A stretch of DNA of 64,000 bases, taken from contig JAFROJ010000073.1 in NCBI GenBank assembly GCA_017429765.1, positions 1 through 64,000 of the forward strand, written 5' to 3'. Each line of letters begins with the position of its first letter. Position 1 is the stretch's first letter. Of this stretch, positions 1 to 9,109 are shown one piece after another. Below the pieces are notes generated by a model. That model saw nothing but the letters and a program-made list of their open reading frames with translations. It had not been told where the DNA came from and searched no databases. The stretch comes from Bacteroidales bacterium (GTDB lineage Bacteria > Bacteroidota > Bacteroidia > Bacteroidales > UBA932). The translations under genes and the position numbers were made by a program.

Positions 1-63
1 GCTGGCCTGTCACATACTTGTTGTATAAAAACGGGCTGTCCATTGAAATAACATTTTTGTTTT

Positions 64-93
64 GACAAAATTAAGAAAATTTTCATATCTTTG
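64..93 (+). promoter_or_regulatory. rpsU promoter (Bacteroidetes type)
   Basis: The -7 box TATCTTTG lies at 86-93 and a -33-like TTTG at 61-64, with a 21-nt spacer. This fits the Bacteroidetes sigma-ABfr consensus TTTG/TAnnTTTG. The expected transcript start is near 97-100, giving a leader of about 30 nt. The first 60 bases of the window hold no recognisable gene. Confidence 0.8.
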
Positions 94-108
94 CACCCGC
101 TTTGATAA

Positions 109-118
109 AAAGGAGGTG
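109..118 (+). promoter_or_regulatory. Strong Shine-Dalgarno sequence of rpsU
   Basis: AAAGGAGGTG at 109-118 is a 10-nt complement of the conserved 16S rRNA 3' tail (CACCUCCUUU). It sits 11 nt before the ATG. Other genes in the window have no comparable site. In Flavobacterium johnsoniae, bS21 helps occlude the anti-SD, and rpsU keeps a strong SD that allows autoregulation. The same logic is inferred here. Confidence 0.8.
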
Positions 119-129
119 GTAAATTAGTT

Positions 130-324
130 ATGATCATAGTTCCCATCAAGGAAGGCGAGAACATCGAGAGAGCCCTCAAGAAATTCAAGAGAAAGTTCGA
201 GAAGACCGGCGCTGTCCGCGAGATGCGCGCCCGCAAGAACTTCGAGAAGCCTTCTGTGAAGAAGAGAGCGGCGAGGATGAAAGCCATCTACGTCCAGCAC
301 CTCCAGCTCCAGGACGAGCAGTAA
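130..324 (+). CDS. rpsU: 30S ribosomal protein bS21
   Basis: A 64-residue basic protein of the small ribosomal subunit with the usual bS21 length and pattern: N-terminal MIIVPIKEGENIERALKKFK and a Lys/Arg-rich middle. In Bacteroidetes, bS21 with bS6 and bS18 sequesters the 16S anti-SD tail, so its level could influence mRNA choice. The gene has its own promoter and an intrinsic terminator immediately downstream, so it is probably monocistronic. The ATG at 130 is preceded by the strongest SD of the window. Identification is very secure. Confidence 0.97.
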   Translation: MIIVPIKEGENIERALKKFKRKFEKTGAVREMRARKNFEKPSVKKRAARMKAIYVQHLQLQDEQ

Positions 325-348
325 TCCATCCCGGAGAAGCTTTTCATC

Positions 349-378
349 AGACAAATCCAAAGGGTTTGTCTTTTTTTT
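349..378 (+). terminator. Rho-independent terminator after rpsU
   Basis: A 10-bp stem (349-358 with 362-371, one G-T pair) and a 3-nt AAA loop are followed by a run of eight T at 371-378. It ends only a few bases before the promoter of the next gene. Confidence 0.85.
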
Positions 379-381
379 GTT

Positions 382-389
382 TATTTTTG
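382..389 (+). promoter_or_regulatory. -7 box of the AsmA-like gene
   Basis: TATTTTTG matches TAnnTTTG exactly. Only 5 nt separate it from the ATG at 395, so the mRNA is expected to be leaderless or nearly so. Confidence 0.65.
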
Positions 390-394
390 TGAAT

Positions 395-3300
395 ATGGGA
401 AAAAGCGGGAAGCGTAAAGCGTTGAAGGTGGTCCTATGGTCATTGGCTGGCCTGTGGATCCTTGTCATCATCGCCCTCCAGGTGGCGCTTAGTCCCCGGT
501 TCCTTACCAGGATGGCAAACAGGCTGTCGGCCGAATATGTCGATGGCTCTGTCACCTTCTCAAAAGTCAACGCCTCGATGTTCAGGAGTTTCCCTCACCT
601 GAACATCAGCGTGGAAGACTTCACCCTGACCTATCCCCATTCCCTCTTCGCCTCCCGGGACTCCCTTATCCAATCGGGAGATTCCCTCCACACCGCCGGG
701 TGGGGCCCTTCCGGCGATGGCGAGGCCCAGGCTGACACCCTAGCCAGTCTCGACCGCCTCAGCCTGTCGGTCAACTATATGGAAGCCCTCCGCAAGAGGA
801 TCCGTATCCCCCACCTGATCCTCGAGCACCCCAGGATATTCCTGCATGCCTTCGATTCCACCGAGGCCAACTGGAACGTGCTGCGCTTTTCCGAGACAGC
901 CGGGGACGACACCGCCGCCTTTGTCATCCCTCCCCTCTCAATAGGCAAGGTCAGCCTGGAGAAATACCCTCTCGCGGTCTACACAAGCCTCCAGGACAAC
1001 CTGGCCGCCGCCCTTGACCTCGACCACCTGACGGTGAAGAGTCATCACGACCACTACGACATCGATCTCGGCACAATGATCCTCCTCTCCATGAGCGAGA
1101 CAGGAAAGATGCGCCTCCCGGTCGGGATGAAGGCCAGGTTCAGCCCTGATTTCAAGAGAAACGCCTACTCGCTCGAGAACCTCAAGGCGTCCGTGGCCAC
1201 CATCGACATGACGGCGGACTGCAAGGTGGAACTGGGGAAAGACAGCGTCATGGTGAAGGCGCGGGCCTTGATAAAAGACGAGCCCGTGAAGGACGTGGCT
1301 GACTATTTCGGGGAGAACTTCCCGATCCTGAAGAAGCTTGACACCGACGCCAGGATCTCGCTTGACGCGGCCTGCGACGGTTTCTACGTGAAAGAGACCG
1401 GGGATATGCCACCCCTGTCCATCCACCTTCAGGTGCCGGACTCCCGCCTCGGGTGGGAGGGCGTCCCGGAGAAGGGACGCTTCGACCTCGAGGCCACCGC
1501 CACCGTGGAAGACGGCAGGCTGAAAGCCCGGATCCCGGACCTTTGTTTCCACATCGACGGGGCTGACATAACTCTCAAAGGCTCGGCGGAAGACATCCTC
1601 GGCGGGGATCCCGTCATGGACCTTGACAGCCGTGTCCACCTCAAACTGGACACACTGGTCCGCTTCCTGCCTGCCGAGCTGGGCATATCCGCCTCAGGGA
1701 ACCTGGAGGGGAAGATCAAGGGAAGATTCCGCCCGTCCCAACTCGACATCTACAACTTCGACAGGATGGGTGTCACTGCCGACTTTGTCAGCGACGGGAT
1801 CAGGATCAAGGCGCCCAAGGATTCCCTCTCGGCCTTTCTGGGCAGGACATCGATCCGCCTCGGCCCCCTTGACATTGAGGACGAGGACGGGGACTCGGGC
1901 GAGCGAGTCGCCCTTTCGGCGACCGTCGACACCCTGCTCGCCGAGTACGGGGCCTCGACCTTCATCCGGGGGACAGGCATAAGGCTTGCCGCCCACAACG
2001 AGGAGGACGAGACGATAGCCGTAAGCCCGGGGAGACATCCCCTCCACGGCCACCTTGACATCACCTCGGCCGGAATGAGGGATCTGGACTCCATCTTCGT
2101 CGGAGTCAGGGGTTCCTCTAACATATTCAAACTGAGCCTCATACCCAAGGACAACAAGACAGTCCCCTACCTCAGCCTTTCCAGCCGGAACAAGTCTGTG
2201 GCGGTTAGGGAAAGAGAGAACCTCTTCTACGTGAAAGGAGCCTCCCTGCAAGTCTCCGCCCACCCGCTTCCCGCCGACAAACGCGACTCCCTCTCCAGGC
2301 CGCCTTCCGGCAGGACCAGAAGCCTCACGCTCCCGGACTTCCTGTCAGAGAAAGACTTCCAGAAAAAAGACATCCATATCAGCCTTGGGGAAGGAGTGGC
2401 CAGGTACGTAAGGGACTGGGAGATCTCCGGCGGCCTGAGGATCGACGAGGGCAGGGCCACCACACCCGCCTTCCCCCTGGACAACAAGATGTCTGACCTC
2501 TCCGCGAGATTCACCAACAACAGCCTTAACCTGTCCGGGGTCACCTTGCGGCCCGGATCCTCCGACTTATCCATAAGCGGCTCGCTCACCGGGATACGGA
2601 GGGCCATCACCACCGGAAGGGGCCGCCTGGCGCTTGACCTCAAACTCTCGTCCAGGCTCATCGACCTCAACGAGATTCTCTCCGCCTTCGGCACACGGCC
2701 GGAGGAGACATCCGCCGCCGTCCAGGACTCCGTCCCGGCTCCCTCCCTCATCGTTCTCCCGGCCAACCTCAACGCCAAAGTGGGTGTTCAGGCCGAGGCG
2801 GTCAGGTATTCAGACCTGGAGACCTCATTCGTGACCACCGATCTCGAGATGAAAGAACGCTGCCTTCAGGTGACGAACACCATAGCCATGACCAACATGG
2901 GAGAGGTTTTCCTGGAGGGGTTCTACTCGACCCGGACCAAGAAGGACATCAAGGCAGGCTTCGACCTTATGCTCTCCAACATCACCGCCGAGAAGGTCAT
3001 CCAGCTCTTCCCCGCCGTCGACAGCATCACACCCATGCTCAAGGCTTTCAAGGGGCTTCTCGACTGCGAGATCGCCGCCACCTCCGCCATCGACACATCC
3101 ATGAATATCGTTCTGCCATCCTTGAGCGGCATGATCAAGATCGACGGCAAGAACCTCTCTCTCTCCGAGAGCGAGGATCTGGACAATCTGCGCAAGACAT
3201 TGATGTTCAAGGACAAGGACTCCAGCTACATCGACAGGATGTCGATCAGGGGGATTGTCAAGGAAAACCAGCTGGAGGTCTTCCCATTCATCCTCAAAGT

Positions 3301-3682
3301 GGACAGGTACACCCTGGCGCTCAACGGTCTTCAGGGTTTCGACCAGAATTTCAAGTACCACGTGGCCGCCATCAAGTCCCCCGTCCCGTTCCGCTTCGGC
3401 GTGAATCTGAAAGGGTCTTTCGACGACTGGCGCTGGAAACTCGGGAAAGCCAAGTACAAGAGCGTGAAGATCCCGCTGTTCGACGACGAGATCGACGGAC
3501 TGAGACTCAATCTGGTAAGTTCCATCCACAACATCTTCGACAGGGGTATCGAGCAGGCCATCCGCCGCAACGAGGAGGCCCAGCAGGCCATCGAGGAGAA
3601 GAAAGCGGAAGTCGATTATTCTGTCGAGGAGACAGAGGAACTGTCGGAGGAGGAGAAAAAATTATTATCTTTGCAACCCTGA
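395..3682 (+). CDS. AsmA-like inner-membrane/periplasmic protein
   Basis: A 1095-residue AsmA-family protein. A short basic N-terminus is followed by one membrane segment (about residues 11-29, LKVVLWSLAGLWILVIIALQ) and a very long region rich in alternating beta strands, as in AsmA/TamB-like bridge proteins proposed to handle lipid transport or outer-membrane assembly. The last 40 residues are charged and helical. An upstream in-frame TTG (377) exists, but the ATG at 395 directly after a -7 box and with MGKSGKRK is preferred. Its 3' end also carries the tRNA-Leu promoter. Family assignment is good; the exact role is unknown. Confidence 0.8.
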   Translation: MGKSGKRKALKVVLWSLAGLWILVIIALQVALSPRFLTRMANRLSAEYVDGSVTFSKVNASMFRSFPHLNISVEDFTLTYPHSLFASRDSLIQSGDSLHTAGWGPSGDGEAQADTLASLDRLSLSVNYMEALRKRIRIPHLILEHPRIFLHAFDSTEANWNVLRFSETAGDDTAAFVIPPLSIGKVSLEKYPLAVYTSLQDNLAAALDLDHLTVKSHHDHYDIDLGTMILLSMSETGKMRLPVGMKARFSPDFKRNAYSLENLKASVATIDMTADCKVELGKDSVMVKARALIKDEPVKDVADYFGENFPILKKLDTDARISLDAACDGFYVKETGDMPPLSIHLQVPDSRLGWEGVPEKGRFDLEATATVEDGRLKARIPDLCFHIDGADITLKGSAEDILGGDPVMDLDSRVHLKLDTLVRFLPAELGISASGNLEGKIKGRFRPSQLDIYNFDRMGVTADFVSDGIRIKAPKDSLSAFLGRTSIRLGPLDIEDEDGDSGERVALSATVDTLLAEYGASTFIRGTGIRLAAHNEEDETIAVSPGRHPLHGHLDITSAGMRDLDSIFVGVRGSSNIFKLSLIPKDNKTVPYLSLSSRNKSVAVRERENLFYVKGASLQVSAHPLPADKRDSLSRPPSGRTRSLTLPDFLSEKDFQKKDIHISLGEGVARYVRDWEISGGLRIDEGRATTPAFPLDNKMSDLSARFTNNSLNLSGVTLRPGSSDLSISGSLTGIRRAITTGRGRLALDLKLSSRLIDLNEILSAFGTRPEETSAAVQDSVPAPSLIVLPANLNAKVGVQAEAVRYSDLETSFVTTDLEMKERCLQVTNTIAMTNMGEVFLEGFYSTRTKKDIKAGFDLMLSNITAEKVIQLFPAVDSITPMLKAFKGLLDCEIAATSAIDTSMNIVLPSLSGMIKIDGKNLSLSESEDLDNLRKTLMFKDKDSSYIDRMSIRGIVKENQLEVFPFILKVDRYTLALNGLQGFDQNFKYHVAAIKSPVPFRFGVNLKGSFDDWRWKLGKAKYKSVKIPLFDDEIDGLRLNLVSSIHNIFDRGIEQAIRRNEEAQQAIEEKKAEVDYSVEETEELSEEEKKLLSLQP
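3666..3673 (+). promoter_or_regulatory. tRNA-Leu promoter inside the AsmA-like gene
   Basis: TATCTTTG lies within the last codons of the upstream CDS, 12 nt before the tRNA 5' end. No clear -33 TTTG is visible in the coding sequence upstream. Confidence 0.65.
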
Positions 3683-3685
3683 CAC

Positions 3686-3765
3686 GCGGGTGTGTTGGAA
3701 CTGGTAGACAAGCCAGACTTAGGATCTGGTGCTTCGGCGTATGGGTTCGAGTCCCTTCACCCGCA
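3686..3765 (+). tRNA. tRNA-Leu (anticodon UAG)
   Basis: A class II tRNA. The acceptor stem GCGGGTG (3686-3692) pairs with CACCCGC (3758-3764), with discriminator A3765. The anticodon stem CCAGA/TCTGG encloses CTTAGGA, giving UAG at 3720-3722. A long variable arm with a TTCG loop (3730-3740) and T-loop TTCGAGT follow. CCA is not encoded. The T-stem has one mismatch. It starts 3 nt after the stop codon of the AsmA-like gene. Confidence 0.95.
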
Positions 3766-3768
3766 CTC

Positions 3769-4686
3769 TTAACGATAAAGTCTCTCGCGGAAACGTCGGG
3801 GGACTTTATTTGATATGGCTTTCAATAGCTTGGAGTTGTTGACGACACAGCGGAGCCATATCAGGAGGTAATCCGTACAGTCCGAGATTCCCCAAGGTCT
3901 CTTGATCAATTTTAAGGCCTCCGAGTTATAAAACCACCCGTTCTTGCAAGCATGGGATCCGAAATGAAGGAGAAAGGCGTCGTCATGGATGACACCCGGC
4001 CTTAATGTCCACTCGTGGACCAGGAGGCCTGAGCGGACATCGGCGGCGATGATCTTGGCCTCGGGATAGTAGGCGAAAACCTCACTCCAGTCCCTCACGG
4101 GCAGGAAACCATGAACGGCGGCCGCCAAAGTCAGGATCGTCTCGTCCTCCACTTTATTCCCGAACAGTTTGAATCGGAAGTCAAAATACCTCTCCTTAAT
4201 GAAATCGCAAGTCTTAGAGAAGTCCTTTATCAGATCTCCGTTGTTCCGCACATAGTAAACCCCTCCCTGGCAGGTGATTTTACCGCTGACCTTGCCTTTC
4301 AACTCGCCAAGGTTCTCCAGATCCCACCAACCCTCATCGGAGTCCAAAGGGAACGCATGACCCAGAACGGCGAAATCCGGCGCCCCCTCGAACACCTCCC
4401 ACAACCCGTTCAAGTCCCGGTAGGCGAGGCAATCGGCGTCTATGAATATGGTCTCCCCGAACGGCGAGAGATCGATTATCCTGAGCTTGTCCGCGAAAGA
4501 GAAGGCGGGATCGTCAATCACGACAACCTCGTCGAAATCCTCTGTCCAACGGTTCCGCCGGTCGCAAAGTATGGCGAAAGGAAGCGGCTCGAGAGAGTGT
4601 AACCTGTAGGAAAGCAACAGGTTATGGGCTATTCTATAATAGAACTCCTTTCCGGTCGCGACTGTTATGAAACCTTTCCCTTCCAT
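3769..4686 (-). CDS. Glycosyltransferase, GT-A fold (GT8-like)
   Basis: A 305-residue putative nucleotide-sugar glycosyltransferase. The N-terminus GFITVATGKEFYYRIAHNLL, the metal-binding-type motif FIDADCLAYRD near residue 93 and a later HFGSHACKNGW segment (near residue 250) resemble GT8-like GT-A enzymes. There is no signal peptide. The start MEGKGF at 4686 is chosen because a longer frame (to 4722) would run further into the upstream gene; the overlap is then 22 nt. It is the last gene of a probable malQ-aldolase-GT2-GT operon. Acceptor and donor sugars cannot be deduced. Confidence 0.65.
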   Translation of the reverse strand: MEGKGFITVATGKEFYYRIAHNLLLSYRLHSLEPLPFAILCDRRNRWTEDFDEVVVIDDPAFSFADKLRIIDLSPFGETIFIDADCLAYRDLNGLWEVFEGAPDFAVLGHAFPLDSDEGWWDLENLGELKGKVSGKITCQGGVYYVRNNGDLIKDFSKTCDFIKERYFDFRFKLFGNKVEDETILTLAAAVHGFLPVRDWSEVFAYYPEAKIIAADVRSGLLVHEWTLRPGVIHDDAFLLHFGSHACKNGWFYNSEALKLIKRPWGISDCTDYLLIWLRCVVNNSKLLKAISNKVPRRFRERLYR

Positions 4687-5564
4687 CCGGTTTTTCTCAA
4701 TATGATGTGACAGACCTTCCAAGCCACCCTGAACAGCGAGATATGGCTCTCCCTGGCTTTGGAGAGTAACTTGAAGAAGGTCTTCCTGTCCATGAAAAAC
4801 AGCCTGGCAAGCGCGATGTAGGCGTCGTCATAACTCAAGGAATGACTCTCTTTCGCCATTTTATTGGCTCTCATCCCGATCTCGGCCCGGAGAGCCATCA
4901 GGTTGGAGTTCCATGCCCTCGGGTGTGACACTGATCCCCTGCGAAGATAGTTGCGGTAGACGCGCTCGTCAGCCACCATGACACAGGTGGCCCCGATTCC
5001 TGTCTTCATGGAGAACATCACGTCGTCCGAGTATCGTATCTCATCGAACCTTGCCCCGAGCCTCTCGATCAGCTCCCTTTTGATCATCTTGGACCAAGGG
5101 ACCACATGGAAACACCTCAGGCGACTGTCGTCCCCTGTCTCCCGATAAAAAGTCAAAAGATTGTTCAGCCAATCCAGTTTATCCCCGGGATTCCAGTCTC
5201 CCTCCACTTCAATCAAGGTTGGGAAAAACACGATCTCGGCCTCGGAACCGTGATATTTATCCATCGCTTCAAAGGCACCCTCGACGAAAACATCGTCGGA
5301 GTCGGAGAACACAACCCATTGTCCCCGGGCCCGGTCAAGCCCTATGTTCCTGGCGGCCCCTCCTCCTTTGTTCTCAGGGGATATGATGAGAGTGAGGCCA
5401 GGCCTCCCCAGAATCGGATACCGTTCAAGGTAGGTCCCGGAGTCCGGGCTATGGTCGTCCACCACTATCACCTCGATGTCTTCCCTTACAGGAATAGACT
5501 CCAGACATCTCACGAGGAGTTCCGGATTATTGTGATGTGGAATGACAACCGAGTATCTGATCAT
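4665..5564 (-). CDS. Glycosyltransferase family 2
   Basis: A 299-residue GT2 enzyme. The N-terminal signature MIRYSVVIPHHNNPELLVRC is followed by VIVVDDHSPD, GGGAARNIGLDRARG and the DxD-like VVFSDSDDVF. The C-terminal third contains basic/hydrophobic helices but no clear transmembrane span. The start at 5564 overlaps the stop of the upstream aldolase by ATGA, which indicates translational coupling. It probably transfers a sugar in cell-surface glycan or LPS synthesis, together with the following glycosyltransferase; substrate unknown. Confidence 0.85.
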   Translation of the reverse strand: MIRYSVVIPHHNNPELLVRCLESIPVREDIEVIVVDDHSPDSGTYLERYPILGRPGLTLIISPENKGGGAARNIGLDRARGQWVVFSDSDDVFVEGAFEAMDKYHGSEAEIVFFPTLIEVEGDWNPGDKLDWLNNLLTFYRETGDDSRLRCFHVVPWSKMIKRELIERLGARFDEIRYSDDVMFSMKTGIGATCVMVADERVYRNYLRRGSVSHPRAWNSNLMALRAEIGMRANKMAKESHSLSYDDAYIALARLFFMDRKTFFKLLSKARESHISLFRVAWKVCHIILRKTGWKGKVS

Positions 5565-6586
5565 ATTAAATCCCTCAGCGCCAGCACGTTCTCGACAGGA
5601 GTAGCCCAACTTGTCACGAAACGGACCGCTACCTTCCCGTCGCCGGCCGGACACCAGTCCTCGAACCTGACCTTGCCGTGAAGCTCCACGGCCCTTTCCC
5701 TGGGCATCACGTAGAACCTCTGGTTGGTGGGCGAGTCGATGAACACCTCGTAGCCTTTCTCGAGGAATATCCCATTAAGCAGATCGGCCATCTCATTGGC
5801 GTGCCTGGCGGCCTTGAAGTACAAGTCGTCCGTGAAAAGAGTGTCGAACTGGATGCCCAGCATCCTTCCTTTCGCCAACAGGGCCCCGTGCTGCTTGATC
5901 GTGGTGAAGAAATGGGCGGGAGCGCCGTGGTGAGGGAAGACGACAGCCTCTCCGAAAAGGGCGCCGACCTTGGTGCCGCCCACATAAAACACCTCGCAGA
6001 GTTCAGGAATATCCTCCGGCCTGAGATCGTTCGCCCCGCTCGTCAGGCCGTAGCCCAACCTCGCGCCATCGATGAACAGGGGGATCGAGCGCCCGCAGCA
6101 GACCTCGTGGATGGCCTCAAGCTCGGCTTTGGAATATATTGTCCCGTACTCTGTCGGGAAGGAGATGTAGACCATCCCCGGAAAGACCATATGGTCGCGG
6201 GTCTCGTCCGCCATGAACGCCGCGATAAAGTCCTCCAGTTCCCCAGCGTCCATCTTCCCGTCGTGATCGGGAAGGGTAAGTACCTTATGGCCGGTGTATT
6301 CCACAGCGCCGCTCTCGTGGACACCGATGTGTCCGGTCCTGACGGCCACGACTCCCTCATAGTCCCTGAGCATCGAGGCTATGACCGTGGAGTTGGTCTG
6401 GGTGCCTCCGACTAGGAAGAACACGTCGGCGTCCGGCGCCCCGAAAGCGCCGCGTATCCTCTCCTTGGCGCTCTCGCAATACGGGTCAAGACCGTAACCC
6501 GGAGTCTGCTCCAGGTTAGTCTCGGCGAGGCGGCGCAATATTTCCGGACAGGCCCCCTCAGTGTAGTCGCTCTCAAATGACAACAT
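5561..6586 (-). CDS. Threonine aldolase-family PLP enzyme
   Basis: A 341-residue fold-type I PLP enzyme resembling low-specificity L-threonine aldolase, which cleaves threonine or allo-threonine to glycine and acetaldehyde. Visible features are the N-terminal EGACPEILRRL, the GGTQTN cofactor loop, IPLFIDGARLGYG (Asp and Arg contacting PLP) and YVGGTKVGALFGEA with the Schiff-base Lys. The ATG at 6586 is preferred over a TTG at 6598. It lies 28 nt downstream of malQ and overlaps the GT2 gene by 4 nt. Other beta-eliminating lyases of the family cannot be excluded. Confidence 0.85.
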   Translation of the reverse strand: MLSFESDYTEGACPEILRRLAETNLEQTPGYGLDPYCESAKERIRGAFGAPDADVFFLVGGTQTNSTVIASMLRDYEGVVAVRTGHIGVHESGAVEYTGHKVLTLPDHDGKMDAGELEDFIAAFMADETRDHMVFPGMVYISFPTEYGTIYSKAELEAIHEVCCGRSIPLFIDGARLGYGLTSGANDLRPEDIPELCEVFYVGGTKVGALFGEAVVFPHHGAPAHFFTTIKQHGALLAKGRMLGIQFDTLFTDDLYFKAARHANEMADLLNGIFLEKGYEVFIDSPTNQRFYVMPRERAVELHGKVRFEDWCPAGDGKVAVRFVTSWATPVENVLALRDLI

Positions 6587-6614
6587 GGTTTGTATCAAAT
6601 GTTTCCGCAGGTCA

Positions 6615-9014
6615 TTATGCCCTGCCGGAGTTAACTGTCAGCTCACGTAGGTGATTATTGAACGAGGTTCTCGACAGCAGGTCCTCGAGGGTGGTGTGCA
6701 TCCTCCATCTCCAATAATGACGGGGGTTGGCCGGCACGTTGATCCTCTCGTCGGCGGGGTCGCCCTGGTAGCGGACCGTGTCGTCGATGGAGAGCCAATC
6801 CTGAAGCGGCAGGACGCAAAGCATGGCCGGGGACTCCAGGTGCTGTTTGACGATCCTCTCGCAGATCCACCCCTCGCAGGAGAACGGGGCCTGCCCCTCA
6901 AGGTGGAGCATGTCGTGGAAGTAGGTCTCAGTCTGGACCCTGTCCTCCTCCCACCATGCCCTCAGCGAGGAGGTGTCGTGGGAGCCGGTCGTGCAGACTG
7001 AGAGATAGGGATACCTCGCGGGATCGCCGAACTCGTCCTCAGGCGACTTCGGCATCCTCTGGACCTCGAGCGACAATATCCTCAACTCGTCCATCACCTC
7101 AGGGACACAGGCGGGGATCATGCCGAGATCCTCCCCGCAGGCGAGCATTCCGGTCGAGTCCAGCAAAGCCGGCAGTTTCATCATCGCGGTCTCCTTCCAG
7201 AATGAGTTGTGACGCCTGTAGAAGAAATCGTTGTACAAGTCGTTATAGGCGTCCTTCCCCTTCTGGTCAAGAGACTTGAAGGCATCGGTGTTCACGGACG
7301 AGATGCGGGGATGATACCATCCCGGACGGTGAGGATCAGGAACGAAGAGGTCTGTGTCGGGATCGAATCCCTTCGAGCGTAGCTCCTCAGCCGAATACGG
7401 CAGGGCGGGGTTGAAATGGCCGCGAAGGCCGGACTTGATCCCGAGGGGAATCTCCCAGATCCTGAAGAATCCGAGAATATGGTCGATGCGGAAAGCGTCG
7501 AAATACTCGCTCATCTTCCTCAGGCGGGCCTTCCACCAGCCGTAGCCGTCCTTAGCCATCTCCTCCCAGTTGTAAGTCGGGAAACCCCAGTTCTGGCCGT
7601 CCTCGGAGAAAGCGTCCGGCGGGGCGCCGGCCTGGGAATCCATGTTGAACAATTCCGGGTACTGCCAGGCGTCCACGCTCGTTCGGCTGATGCCGATCGG
7701 AAGGTCGCCCTTAAGGGCGATACCCTTCGAATGGGCGTAGCTGACAGCGTCTTTCAACTGGGCGTCTAGGCAGTACTGCTCCCAGCAATAGAAGTCCATC
7801 TTCTCCCCGTGAATCTCGCGGAAAGCGTCCACCCCGGCCCTTGAATACACGCTTAGCTCAGTCCATTTCCCGAACTCCGGGGTGCAGTTGAGATCCCTCA
7901 GCACACAGAAGGCCGAGTAGGGCACAAGCCAATGCTCATTCGCCTTGTAGAATGTCTTATATTCCTCACTCTCAAGTACTTCCCCACCGATAGACTTAAA
8001 GGCCTCCGTGAGCAGGCGAGTTTTCTCGTTACTGACCCTCTCATAGTCGATCTTGGGAAGGGAGTTGAGTTCCTTACGCAAGGCCTCATATTCCCCGGTC
8101 ACCCTCACTCCGGCCTCCGGGAGGGAGATGAACTGCGGATGCAGGGCGAAAGTCGAGTTGGCGTTGTAGGGATAGGAATCCGTCCATGTCCTGGACATGG
8201 TGGTGTCGTTGATAGGGAGTATCTGGATGACACTCTGGCCTGTCGCCGCCGCCCAATCGGCCAGTTTCTTGATGTCCTTGAACTCGCCGACACCGAAACT
8301 GTCCTCGCTCCTGAGCGAGAACACGGGGATAGCCACTCCGGTTCCCCTCCAGGGCCTTATGTCGAAGGCAGGCTCGCGTTCCCTAACCACCACCATGGAA
8401 TCCGCGGAGGAGAGGCCGGCCAACCTCCTGTTGGGGCCGGTCTCCCACACCACAGGCTCTAGAGTGGCCTCGTCGACGATGACGAATTTATACTCAAAGC
8501 TCCCGCTCGCCTCCAAAGACACCCGCCACAGCGGCGACCGCCAAGGCGACATGGGGATGAACCTCTTCCAGTCGTCGAACAGGGAACCGCTCCCCGTGAC
8601 CGCGAGAACCTCCCCGCGACGGACCTGAGGGGCTGCGGTGATAAGCCCGACATTCCCGGCGGGAATCCCGGCGGGGGCCTTCTTCCCCCCGAAAATCACC
8701 CCAGTGAACGCTTTGGTCCAGAAAGGAGCGTCCCAAGGACGGTCGCTCCAACGGTCCCTGACCTCGATCGAGGTGAATCTGCCAGATGAGGGGATCTCAA
8801 GCGTATGGCTCCCCCACTCTCTCCGGACAATCTCGCCGTCTCTCTTCAGGACGTAGCCGTAGTCCAGGGTTTTCCAAGTTGAAGGCACATTGACCACGAC
8901 CTGCCAAAGGCCGTCCGCGATGTACCTCATAGGGGTCTCTTTCCCGTCCGCGGCGACATAGGACAAAGACTCGCCCGGGACTGTGAAATATTCGACACTG
9001 AAAGATAAAAGCAT
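6615..9014 (-). CDS. malQ: 4-alpha-glucanotransferase with N-terminal starch-binding modules
   Basis: A 799-residue GH77 enzyme (amylomaltase), which disproportionates maltodextrins in the cytoplasm. The N-terminal 230 or so residues are two CBM20-like modules (VSLEASGSFEYKFVIVDE and similar). The catalytic domain shows FRIDHILGF (nucleophile Asp), CGEDLGMIP (acid/base Glu) and TGSHDTSSLRAWW (third carboxylate). This long CBM20-GH77 form is usual in Bacteroidetes and plants. The start MLLSFSVEYF at 9014 is chosen over an upstream in-frame codon. It is divergent from the U32 peptidase gene and first in its operon. Confidence 0.93.
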   Translation of the reverse strand: MLLSFSVEYFTVPGESLSYVAADGKETPMRYIADGLWQVVVNVPSTWKTLDYGYVLKRDGEIVRREWGSHTLEIPSSGRFTSIEVRDRWSDRPWDAPFWTKAFTGVIFGGKKAPAGIPAGNVGLITAAPQVRRGEVLAVTGSGSLFDDWKRFIPMSPWRSPLWRVSLEASGSFEYKFVIVDEATLEPVVWETGPNRRLAGLSSADSMVVVREREPAFDIRPWRGTGVAIPVFSLRSEDSFGVGEFKDIKKLADWAAATGQSVIQILPINDTTMSRTWTDSYPYNANSTFALHPQFISLPEAGVRVTGEYEALRKELNSLPKIDYERVSNEKTRLLTEAFKSIGGEVLESEEYKTFYKANEHWLVPYSAFCVLRDLNCTPEFGKWTELSVYSRAGVDAFREIHGEKMDFYCWEQYCLDAQLKDAVSYAHSKGIALKGDLPIGISRTSVDAWQYPELFNMDSQAGAPPDAFSEDGQNWGFPTYNWEEMAKDGYGWWKARLRKMSEYFDAFRIDHILGFFRIWEIPLGIKSGLRGHFNPALPYSAEELRSKGFDPDTDLFVPDPHRPGWYHPRISSVNTDAFKSLDQKGKDAYNDLYNDFFYRRHNSFWKETAMMKLPALLDSTGMLACGEDLGMIPACVPEVMDELRILSLEVQRMPKSPEDEFGDPARYPYLSVCTTGSHDTSSLRAWWEEDRVQTETYFHDMLHLEGQAPFSCEGWICERIVKQHLESPAMLCVLPLQDWLSIDDTVRYQGDPADERINVPANPRHYWRWRMHTTLEDLLSRTSFNNHLRELTVNSGRA

Positions 9015-9109
9015 AATCTCATAGGCCGGAGGGCTTACCTCCGAGTATTTCGCAATATAGCTAAAATATACGAAAATGGCTATCTTCGCGGGACAGATTC
9101 GGCTCAACC

